28,675 nucleotides of DNA from an uncultured Planctomycetales bacterium (GTDB lineage Bacteria; Planctomycetota; Planctomycetia; Isosphaerales; Isosphaeraceae). The stretch is from assembly GCA_937907525.1 (NCBI GenBank), contig CALCIB010000080.1, forward strand, positions 1-28,675, written 5' to 3'. Both the position numbers and the translations under genes were made by a program. Under the pieces are notes generated by a model. It was given only the letters and a program-made list of their open reading frames with translations. It had not been told where the DNA came from and made no database searches. Within the stretch, counting starts at the first letter, position 1. Every line of letters begins with the position of its first letter. Positions 16,181-22,204 of this stretch are shown here, piece by piece.

Positions 16181-16247
16181 GGCGAGCGTCTTCCAGGGAG
16201 TGGGCGCGGGAGCAAGGGGACGGCCCGGACCAGCCGTCCCTCGCTCC

Positions 16248-16253
16248 ATTCTA
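16248..16253 (-). promoter_or_regulatory. -10 element of the Gly/Tyr-rich protein gene
   Basis: On the minus strand this reads TAGAAT (five of six to consensus), 68 bases before the ATG at 16180. The surrounding CATTCTAACGCGC (plus strand) recurs at 16494-16506 upstream of the next gene, at a similar distance from its start. Confidence 0.45.
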
Positions 16254-16289
16254 ACGCGCGGTTTCGGCCGCGGCCGAACGATCCCGGAG

Positions 16290-16430
16290 TCACGCCCCGA
16301 TCAACAACTCCAGGGCCGTCGCGAGCACCCACGGCAGGATGGGGTCGAGCACCGCGTCAAGCGTCAAGGCGACGGCGACTGGAACGCCTCCCAGAACGGC
16401 GACGGCGCCGAACAGGCTGAGTCGTCTCAT
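16290..16430 (-). CDS. 46-residue small hydrophobic protein
   Basis: This is a short gene. The product starts MRRLSLFGAVAVLGGVPVAV, continues with a second hydrophobic stretch (ILPWVLATALELLIGA) and ends at a TGA at 16292-16290. The first 20 residues mirror the signal peptide of the 142-residue neighbour (MRRL.L...AVLG..P.A). It could be a two-helix membrane microprotein or a minimal exported peptide. GGAGG lies nine bases before the ATG, and a -35/-10 pair is found 65-95 bases upstream, so expression is likely. Frame usage is GC-rich at third positions. The function is unknown; it may be a degenerate copy of the neighbour. Confidence 0.62.
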   Translation of the reverse strand: MRRLSLFGAVAVLGGVPVAVALTLDAVLDPILPWVLATALELLIGA

Positions 16431-16494
16431 GATGTCGATCCTCCGTAATCAGAGGACGTGGGGAACGCGCCGCGCGACTCGACGGCGCGTCTTC

Positions 16495-16524
16495 ATTCTA
16501 ACGCGCATGTCGAATCAATTCCAA
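16495..16524 (-). promoter_or_regulatory. Promoter of the 46-residue gene
   Basis: On the minus strand TTGGAA (16524-16519) and TAGAAT (16500-16495) are separated by 18 bases, a reasonable sigma70-type pair. The TAGAAT block is duplicated from, or ancestral to, the one at 16253-16248. The interval also separates this gene from the MlaE-like gene ending at 16537. Confidence 0.5.
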
Positions 16525-16536
16525 CAAATCCATAAA

Positions 16537-17301
16537 TCACGCGCCCCCGAGCGCCGTCGGGATCCAGTGCAAGAACGGGGCCGAGGCCACGTCGACCCCG
16601 AAGACGGCCAGGGTGGACCAGACGACTCCCCGCGTCGCCGCGCGGCCGACGGCCTCGGCGGAACGCTCCGATTCGAGCCCCACCCGACAGGCGACGAGCC
16701 CCACGGCCAGCCCGAAGAAGGCCGTTTTGAGGGTCGCCGGCACGACGTCGGAGAGGCGGAGGAAGACCAGCGACCGCCGCCAGAACGTCCCGGCCGCCAT
16801 CCCCCCCGAGGCCGCCTCCGCCGTCAGGGCGCCGAGCAGGGCGAAGGCGTCGACCAGCACCGTCAACAGCGGCAGGGCCAGCACGCAGGCGAGCGTCCGC
16901 GGGGCGACCAGGCCGACGATCGGGTCGGCCCCCAGGACGATCCGGGCGTCGATCTCCTCGTTGAGGTTCATGACGCCCAGCTCCGCCGCGAGCCCCGCGC
17001 CGACGCGGCCGGCGACCAGCATCCCGGCCAGCAGCGGCCCCAACTCCACCGCCACGGCCACCGCGAGGAAGCTCGGCAGCGCCGCCTCGGCTCCCTGCGC
17101 CGCCAGCAGGCGGCGAGTCTGGAACCACAACGCCAACCCGACGCAAAGTCCGGAGCCGGCGACGATCGGCAGGCTCATCACCGCCACCCGCTCGAACTGC
17201 CTGGCGACCTCGCCGGCCCGCGTCAGGGCCGCCGTCGGCAACGCCCGCGACGCCCGCCAGACGAACGCCGCGAACCGCCCCGACCGGACGATCGGACTCA
17301 T
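16537..17301 (-). CDS. MlaE-family ABC transporter permease
   Basis: The 254-residue inner-membrane protein carries the MlaE signature: VELGPLLAGMLVAGRVGAGLAAELG, followed by MNLNEEIDARIVLGADPI and VAPRTLACVLALPLLTVLVDAFALLG. In MlaFEDB-type systems this subunit forms the membrane channel that moves phospholipids between inner and outer membranes, powered by an MlaF ATPase and linked to MCE proteins. None of these partners is present in the window, so they are presumably encoded elsewhere. The ATG at 17301 has GGGAGG seven bases upstream. The longer in-frame extension to 18111 passes through another gene's region and is not credible. About five hydrophobic segments are visible. The divergent PEGA protein could share regulation. 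Confidence 0.9.
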   Translation of the reverse strand: MSPIVRSGRFAAFVWRASRALPTAALTRAGEVARQFERVAVMSLPIVAGSGLCVGLALWFQTRRLLAAQGAEAALPSFLAVAVAVELGPLLAGMLVAGRVGAGLAAELGVMNLNEEIDARIVLGADPIVGLVAPRTLACVLALPLLTVLVDAFALLGALTAEAASGGMAAGTFWRRSLVFLRLSDVVPATLKTAFFGLAVGLVACRVGLESERSAEAVGRAATRGVVWSTLAVFGVDVASAPFLHWIPTALGGA

Positions 17302-17394
17302 GACGAACCCTCCCAGGTCTCGGCTTCTCCCGACGCCCGCCGTCGCCAGCATACACGCGAAACCGCGATTCCGCCGGACGGGGCCCGACCCGCC

Positions 17395-17423
17395 TTGCGG
17401 GATCCGACGCTCAAGATTAGAAT
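17395..17423 (+). promoter_or_regulatory. Candidate promoter of the PEGA-domain gene
   Basis: TTGCGG (17395-17400) and TAGAAT (17418-17423) are separated by exactly 17 bases. The -10 matches consensus in five of six positions; the -35 in only three. The start of PEGA-gene translation at 17521 would leave a leader of about 90 bases. Confidence 0.42.
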
Positions 17424-17520
17424 CCCGCCGTTTACGACCCCCCGCGGCTCCACGACCGGGCGGCGTCGAGCGCGTGGCCGGGTCGCATCGGATCAAGCCG
17501 GCCGGATGGGAGAGCCAAGG

Positions 17521-17988
17521 ATGGTGAAGCCCCCCAAAGCGGGCCGTCGCGCGGCGGCCGCGGTCCTGGCGACCGTGTGCCTCAGTCTGGACTCGGGCTG
17601 CGTGATCCGCCGTTACACCATTCGAACCGACCCCCCCGGCGCGACGGTCATCGTCAACGACGAGGAGATCGGCCCGACCCCCGTCTCCAAGTCGTTCACC
17701 TACTACGGCGACCGCGAGATCACCCTCGTCAAGGACGGGTTCGCCACCAAGACCGTCCGCCAGCCCGTCGCCGCGCCCTGGTGGGACAACCTGATCACCG
17801 AGTTCTTCAGCGAGAACGTGGTGCCGTTCACCCTCCGCGACGAACGCGAATTCACCTATCAACTGGAGCCCGCCCAACCCCCCGTCGCCAACGACCTGCT
17901 CGACCGCGCCGAATCGATGCGGGCCGAGGCCCAGGCCCCGGTCAAGCCCCGTCGCCGCGGCTTTCTCGCCTGGCTCGGCTTCGACTGA
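17521..17988 (+). CDS. PEGA-domain exported protein, probable lipoprotein
   Basis: The 155-residue product has a hydrophobic N-terminus (about 11-26) ending in a cysteine (SLDSGC), then a PEGA domain: YTIRTDPPGATVIVNDEEIGPTP, continuing FTYYGDREITLVKDGFATK. Short PEGA proteins of this form, starting 'GCVxRRxTIRxxPPGAxVxVDD', are common in planctomycetes and are thought to sit in the cell envelope. The lipobox is atypical because Asp occupies the -3 position, so lipidation is uncertain. The C-terminus has a positively charged patch (KPRRRGFLAWLGF). GGGAG at 17508-17512 precedes the ATG at 17521; the upstream ATG at 17506 has no such site. Binding to peptidoglycan or protein partners is inference. 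Confidence 0.85.
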   Translation: MVKPPKAGRRAAAAVLATVCLSLDSGCVIRRYTIRTDPPGATVIVNDEEIGPTPVSKSFTYYGDREITLVKDGFATKTVRQPVAAPWWDNLITEFFSENVVPFTLRDEREFTYQLEPAQPPVANDLLDRAESMRAEAQAPVKPRRRGFLAWLGFD

Positions 17989-18131
17989 CCGTCGCGAACG
18001 GCGCGACTCGCGCATTCCGACGGATGGGGCTGGAGCCGCCGAGCCGTGACGGCCGATTTTCCCAATAGCCTGAAGCACGTCGTGGCGACCCGTCGCGTTC
18101 GCCGACCTCACGGACGTGGAGGTGGACTCTC

Positions 18132-18989
18132 GTGAAGCTGACGACCGCCGCCGCGCAGATGACCAGCGGCCTACTCGACCTCGCCGGCAACCTCCAGCGC
18201 GCCGACGGCCTGCTTCGCCAGGCCCGCGACGCCGGGGCCGAGCTGGTCGTCCTGCCGGAGCTGTTCAACACCGGCTACGGCGCCCAGGCGGACTTCGGCC
18301 CCCTCGGCGAGTCCCCGGAGGGCCCCACGCTCGCGTACCTCCGCGGCCGCGCCCGTCGCTGGAACATGTACATAGCCGCCGGCTACGTCGAGCGCGAGGG
18401 TCGGCACCTGTACAACTCGATCGCCTTCTGCCAGCCCGACGGCGGCCTGCGCGTCTACCGCAAGCGGCACCTGGTCTTCTGGGAGCGGTTCCGCTTCCAC
18501 CCCGGCCGCGACCCCCTGGTGGTGAAGACTCCCTTCGGCCGAGTCGGCTTCGCCGTCTGCGCCGACATGATCCACCGCAAGGTCTGGAGGGACTACCGCG
18601 ACCGCGTCGACCTGGCGGTGATCTGCTCCGCATGGCCCGAGTTCGCCGACCGCGCGACCGGCAAGGGCCACTGGCTGTTGGGCCGCGTCGGCCCGATGTG
18701 CGGCGACATCCCGGCCCTGGCCGCCGACGACCTGGGCATTCCCGTGGTCTTCGCCAACCAGTGCGGCGAGACCGACACCCGCGTCCCCCTGCTGCACGTG
18801 ACCATCCGCGACCGCTTCGCCGGCCTCAGCAGCATCTGCGACGGCCGCCACGGCACGGTTCGAAAGGCCGGCCTCGACCCCGATCTTCTCATAGCCCCCG
18901 TCACCGTCCATTCGCGAGGAGTGAAGTCGTGGCATTTTACGTCCCCCTCGGCCCGCGAGGCGGAATATTCCGTCTCGGCATCCTCTTGA
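18132..18989 (+). CDS. Carbon-nitrogen hydrolase (nitrilase superfamily)
   Basis: The 285-residue cytosolic amidase-type enzyme has the full Glu-Lys-Cys triad: E43 (VLPELFNTGY), K111 (VYRKRHLVFWERFRF) and C143 (GFAVCADM). It would hydrolyse a C-N bond in an amide, ureide or nitrile and release ammonia; the substrate is unknown. The GTG start at 18132 follows GGAGGTGG (18118-18125) at six bases. Its last 20 codons overlap the ribosome binding site and start of a 56-residue ORF, which in turn is followed by an asparagine synthase, so an operon is likely. An ammonia-releasing amidase beside an ammonia-using synthase fits nitrogen salvage or amide chemistry, but that link is inferred. Its C-terminus (SAREAEYSVSASS) is slightly unusual and could be a frameshift product of a longer fused protein. 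Confidence 0.9.
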   Translation: MKLTTAAAQMTSGLLDLAGNLQRADGLLRQARDAGAELVVLPELFNTGYGAQADFGPLGESPEGPTLAYLRGRARRWNMYIAAGYVEREGRHLYNSIAFCQPDGGLRVYRKRHLVFWERFRFHPGRDPLVVKTPFGRVGFAVCADMIHRKVWRDYRDRVDLAVICSAWPEFADRATGKGHWLLGRVGPMCGDIPALAADDLGIPVVFANQCGETDTRVPLLHVTIRDRFAGLSSICDGRHGTVRKAGLDPDLLIAPVTVHSRGVKSWHFTSPSAREAEYSVSASS

Positions 18990-19099
18990 ACGACCTCATG
19001 GGGGGCGTGGCCTACCGCCTGTCGTGCCGCCGTCGCGACCGAGCCTTCCGCAACCCCACGCTCCCCAGGCCGCTGGTCGACGCCCTCCACGCCGATTGA
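18929..19099 (+). CDS. 56-residue basic ORF overlapping the nitrilase gene
   Basis: The GTG at 18929 lies inside the nitrilase frame (+1 shift) and is preceded by AGGAG (18917-18921) seven bases upstream, a near-ideal site. The product begins with a hydrophobic/glycine segment (AFYVPLGPRGGIFRLGILLNDLMGGVAYRL), then a basic SCRRRDRAFRN stretch, and ends PLVDALHAD. It stops 22 bases before the asparagine synthase start at 19122, so the three genes could form a coupled operon. I do not recognise the family. It might be an amphipathic regulator, a membrane anchor or a substrate peptide. The alternative is that nitrilase and this segment are one protein split by a frameshift, but the separate ribosome binding site argues for an independent gene. 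Confidence 0.6.
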   Translation: MAFYVPLGPRGGIFRLGILLNDLMGGVAYRLSCRRRDRAFRNPTLPRPLVDALHAD

Positions 19100-19121
19100 C
19101 CGCCAAGGAAAGGATTCCCCC

Positions 19122-21071
19122 ATGTGCGGCATCGCCGGGGCCTACGACCTGACCGGCCGTCGCGAGTTCCCCCGCGGCCGCCTGCTCGCCATGACCGCCG
19201 CCATCGCCCACCGCGGGCCCGACGACGAGCACGTCCATATCGAGCCCGGCGTCGCCCTCGGCGCCCGTCGACTCGCCATCATCGACCTGGCCGGCGGCCG
19301 ACAACCCCTCTCCAACGAGGACGGCTCGATCTGGGTCGCCTTCAACGGCGAGTTGTTCGAGTACCCCGAACTCCGCCGAAAACTCCTCGACCGCGGCCAC
19401 CAACTCGCCACCCGTTGCGACACCGAGGCCTGGGTCCACCTCTACGAGGACCGCGGCGAGGCCATGTTCGAGGAGGCCCGCGGCCAGTTCGCCGTCTCGC
19501 TCTGGGACCGAAACTCCCGCACCCTCATCCTCGGCCGCGACCGCGTCGGCATCCACCCCCTCTATTACGCCCGGGCCGACGGCTGGCTCCTCTGGGGCTC
19601 GGAAGTCAAGGCGATCCTCGCCTCCGGACTCCTCCGCGCCGAGGCCGACGTCCGCGGGATCGATCACCTGTTCACGTTCTTCTGCTCCGGCACCTCCCGG
19701 ACCTTCTTCCAGGGCGTCTCCTCCATCCCCCCCGGGAGCTTCCTCAAGGTCCGCGACGACCGGATCGACAAGCGGACCTACTGGGACTTCGACTTCCCCG
19801 ACGCCGGCGACGAGGTCCGCATGAAGGATCCCGCGCCCCTGATCGACGAACTCCAGGGCCGGCTCGAAACCGCCGTCGAGCGCCGGTTGCGGAGCGACGT
19901 CCCGGTCGTCACTTATATAAGCGGCGGCCTCGACTCCACCGTCGTCCTGGGCCTCTGCTCCCGGCTTCGGAAGGATCCGATCCCGGCGTTCACGATCGGG
20001 CTGGACCGCGCGGGGCCCGACGAGCGGGCTCATTCCACGGAGGCCGCCGAGACGCTGGGCTCGCCCTTGACGACGGTCGTCATGGACCGGGCGAAGGTCG
20101 CCGAGGCCGCCCCCGCCCTGGTCGTCGCCGCCGAGGGGCCCGTCGTCGACACCTCCTGCGCCGCGATCATGCGGCTGGCCGAGGCGGTCCACGCCCAGGG
20201 CTACAAGGTGGCCCTCACCGGCGAAGGGGCCGACGAGGCCCTGGCCGGCTACGTCTGGTACAAGACCCAGAAGGTCCGCGACGCCGCCTACAAGGTCGTC
20301 GGCCGGACCCTGCCGCGCATCGCGCGGGACCTCGCCGCCCGCTCGATCAGCGGCGGGCGCTTCGCCGTCCCCCCGGAACGCGCCATCCACGGCGCGCGCG
20401 TGGCCCAGCAAGACATGTATGAGATGATCGCGCAAACGAAACCGATCCTCTACTCCGACCGGACGCTCCTGGACCTCGCCGGCCACGACCCTTACGCCGA
20501 CCTGGACGTCCCCAACGACCGGATGGCCCGGTGGGCGCCGCTGAACCAGTCGCTCTACGTCGGCTACAAGGTGATGCTGGCCGGGCTGCTGATGATCTCC
20601 AAGGGGGACCGGGTGGCGATGCGCTCCTCCGTCGAGGGCCGCTACCCGTTCCTGGACGACGACGTGATCGCCTTCGCCCAGTCGATCGCGCCCGAGTACA
20701 AGCTGCGGGGCTTCACCGAGAAATGGCTCCTGCGTCAGGTCGCCCGCCGGATCCTTCCCGAGAAGATCGCGAACCGCCCCAAGACGATGTTCCGGACCAG
20801 CATGGCCGCGACCTTCATCGGCCCCCATCGCCCGGCGTGGGTCGACCAGTTGCTCAGCCCGGAATCGCTCCGGAAGACGGGCTACTTCGACCCCGAGGGG
20901 GTGGCCCGCCAGCGGGCGATCCAGGCCCGGATCCCGCGGGTGACGGTCCCGCGGGCCGTCTTCGACGTCGGCCTGACCGGCGTGGCGACCACCCAGCTTT
21001 GGCACCACCTGTTCCTGGGCGGCGGCCTCTGCGACCTCCCCGTCTGGTCCCCCCCCGTCGCCGCCGAGTGA
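19122..21071 (+). CDS. asnB: Asparagine synthase (glutamine-hydrolysing), copy 2
   Basis: This 649-residue enzyme has the same two-domain layout and reaction as copy 1 (4469-6487). Cys2 is the glutaminase nucleophile; R50, N75-G76-E77 and D100 support it. The PP-loop S267-GGLD-S272 and the GEGADE loop follow in the synthetase domain. Over the first 280 residues the two copies align without gaps. At the 3' end a 44-bp run is identical between the copies (20832-20875 here, 6179-6222 there), although synonymous differences abound elsewhere, which hints at gene conversion. It is probably cotranscribed with the nitrilase and the 56-residue ORF; AAGGAAAGGA precedes the start. Lacking the C-terminal extension of copy 1, it is closer to the typical length. 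A role in modifying something other than free aspartate cannot be excluded. Confidence 0.9.
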   Translation: MCGIAGAYDLTGRREFPRGRLLAMTAAIAHRGPDDEHVHIEPGVALGARRLAIIDLAGGRQPLSNEDGSIWVAFNGELFEYPELRRKLLDRGHQLATRCDTEAWVHLYEDRGEAMFEEARGQFAVSLWDRNSRTLILGRDRVGIHPLYYARADGWLLWGSEVKAILASGLLRAEADVRGIDHLFTFFCSGTSRTFFQGVSSIPPGSFLKVRDDRIDKRTYWDFDFPDAGDEVRMKDPAPLIDELQGRLETAVERRLRSDVPVVTYISGGLDSTVVLGLCSRLRKDPIPAFTIGLDRAGPDERAHSTEAAETLGSPLTTVVMDRAKVAEAAPALVVAAEGPVVDTSCAAIMRLAEAVHAQGYKVALTGEGADEALAGYVWYKTQKVRDAAYKVVGRTLPRIARDLAARSISGGRFAVPPERAIHGARVAQQDMYEMIAQTKPILYSDRTLLDLAGHDPYADLDVPNDRMARWAPLNQSLYVGYKVMLAGLLMISKGDRVAMRSSVEGRYPFLDDDVIAFAQSIAPEYKLRGFTEKWLLRQVARRILPEKIANRPKTMFRTSMAATFIGPHRPAWVDQLLSPESLRKTGYFDPEGVARQRAIQARIPRVTVPRAVFDVGLTGVATTQLWHHLFLGGGLCDLPVWSPPVAAE

Positions 21072-21214
21072 CCCCCGCGGCGGGTTCGATCGCCGGCCGC
21101 GGCCCCATCTCGGCGTCGTCGTAACCTCATGCGACGACGTGATTTGATGATCGTTTGAGACTGGCTTCGTTCGTCGACCTCGAAGTGGTCTTCGTCGCGT
21201 CCCTCCCTCGGCGC

Positions 21215-21232
21215 GTCGGCGTCGCGACGCCG
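21215..21232. repeat. Perfect 18-bp palindrome
   Basis: TCGGCGTCG followed directly by CGACGCCGA makes an uninterrupted 18-bp palindrome in the intergenic region after asnB copy 2. It could be a protein-binding site or a chance feature of GC-rich DNA. No matching copy was noticed elsewhere in the window. Confidence 0.45.
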
Positions 21233-21342
21233 ATCCGCCTCCGCGCGCCGCGACCGATCCGCCCCGGCGTCGGGTTCGGCCCTCCGGCCGACGTTCCTCG
21301 CTGCGTTCGGGTTGCCAAAGAGCCGGCGGAATCCACGGTCAT

Positions 21343-21476
21343 CGGTATGGTCCGCGGGAGGCGGCGCGGGATTTCAGGAATCCGGCGAAGAATCGAGACC
21401 CCTCGCTGGACGCCGCCTTGCGGCGAATCGCGGCGACGGCGGGATTGGGGTCTCGAAACCACCAAGCTCCATACCG
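21343..21476. ncRNA. Candidate structured RNA or repeat with nested stems
   Basis: Complementary arms are nested. CGGTATGG (21343-21350) pairs with CCATACCG (21469-21476). Inside it TCGAGACCCC (21393-21402) pairs with GGGGTCTCGA (21447-21456). The innermost CGCCG-CCTTG-CGGCG (21411-21425) forms a hairpin. A further side hairpin GGATT-TCAGG-AATCC lies around 21369-21383. The ordered nesting of four perfect stems suggests a folded RNA or a mobile palindromic unit. No known RNA family was recognised, and the orientation is unknown. Confidence 0.35.
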
Positions 21477-21778
21477 GGCGGGTCGCGAGACGAGACTTCT
21501 CGGAAGCCCGGGCGAATGGCATGATGAAGGAGGAGGATCAAGGTCTCCAGGTCGACGGCGAAGGGGGATGAAGCCTGACGAGCGATGATCCAGGCTGATC
21601 CGCCTCGTAGGAACGGATCGCTGGGAAATCAGCCGGGGCGACGGTTCGAGAGCTTCAGGCCGCCCGCCGCCACCCGTTCCGAAGCCGTCGGCACGCCGCC
21701 CGCGCCTCCCGAGCCCGATCCCGCTGACAAGGCGATGCCGGGGCGGACCACGAGCCCTTTCCGAGGTGTAATCAGGCC

Positions 21779-22204
21779 ATGGCGCGTAGGCCCTCGTTCC
21801 AGCACGGGATAAAACGAGTCAAAATACGCGATTGGCCGACGACGGCCTCCACGCCCGACGAGGTGGCGGCCCGAGTCACCTACACGGGGAACCCGAAACA
21901 CAAGACTTATCCCTCCCCGGCGGGGCCGCCCGCCTGGAGATCGGACGCGGCGAAGTGCGATCGATATGCGACGGCTGACTGGCCGAGATTGCAAGACGCG
22001 ATTCGAGCCGGCTGCGTCAGCGACTTCCGGGGCGACTTCCCCTTCCGCGCGTGGCTGTGGATCAACGACGTGCTACACGAGGCCCGGCTTACCAACGAGG
22101 CCACGGGCGATTACCACGGTTTTCCAATCAACGACCGCGGCCAGTACCCCGAACCGCTTGAGCGAGTGGAGGCGGCGCCCCGTGTCCGAATCCCTGTCGC
22201 TTAA
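21779..22204 (+). CDS. Small 'GNPxHK...YHGFP' protein of a two-gene cassette
   Basis: The 141-residue product has a distinctive motif layout: YTGNPKHKTYP (about 35-45), a central CDRYA (about 60-64), WPRLQDAIRAGCVS (about 68-81), and then FRAWLWINDVLHEARLTNEATGDYHGFPI (about 89-117). From memory this pattern occurs in short uncharacterised bacterial proteins beside larger genes. It is soluble, with one conserved-looking His in GNPKHK and another in YHGFP, and no metal motif is certain. The 3' end overlaps the next gene by 23 bases, so the two are translationally coupled. The best ribosome binding site, CGAGG at 21762-21766, is rather distant (12 bases). An antitoxin or sensor role is inference from linkage and size. 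Confidence 0.72.
   Translation: MARRPSFQHGIKRVKIRDWPTTASTPDEVAARVTYTGNPKHKTYPSPAGPPAWRSDAAKCDRYATADWPRLQDAIRAGCVSDFRGDFPFRAWLWINDVLHEARLTNEATGDYHGFPINDRGQYPEPLERVEAAPRVRIPVA

Larger units (their letters stand above)
21072..21778. other. Long intergenic region with stem-loop-rich sequence
   Basis: These 707 bases contain no gene I can support. Open frames on both strands are Arg/Pro-rich, lack ribosome binding sites and cross strong palindromes. Notable pieces are a perfect 18-bp palindrome at 21215-21232 and a nested stem structure at 21343-21476. The last 20 bases before 21779 hold a distant CGAGG that may serve the next gene. It forms a boundary before the less GC-rich IrrE-like cassette. 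Confidence 0.6.

Noticed and set aside
16493..17356. 287-aa minus-strand frame overlapping the MlaE-like gene
   Set aside because: It is an alternative frame with Gly/Arg-rich composition. The MlaE signature and the GGGAGG site belong to the frame starting at 17301.
18929..19099. Frameshift joining the nitrilase with the following 56 codons
   Set aside because: The nitrilase is already of normal length with an intact triad, and the short ORF has its own strong ribosome binding site. This is kept as a less likely alternative.
18996..21008. Very long minus-strand open frame antisense to asnB copy 2, and a similar one (4754-6364) antisense to copy 1
   Set aside because: Mirror frames of GC-rich coding DNA. 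Their composition is Gly/Asp/Val/Arg-biased without motifs, and the plus-strand enzymes explain the sequence.
19122..21071. Lasso-peptide cyclase instead of asparagine synthase
   Set aside because: Full glutaminase domain with Cys2 is kept, and no leader-peptide protease, recognition element or ABC exporter is nearby. The 56-aa ORF alone is not enough evidence.
21127..21522. 131-aa minus-strand and 138-aa plus-strand frames in the gap after asnB copy 2
   Set aside because: Arg/Pro/Ser-rich composition, no ribosome binding site, and both cross the nested stem structure.
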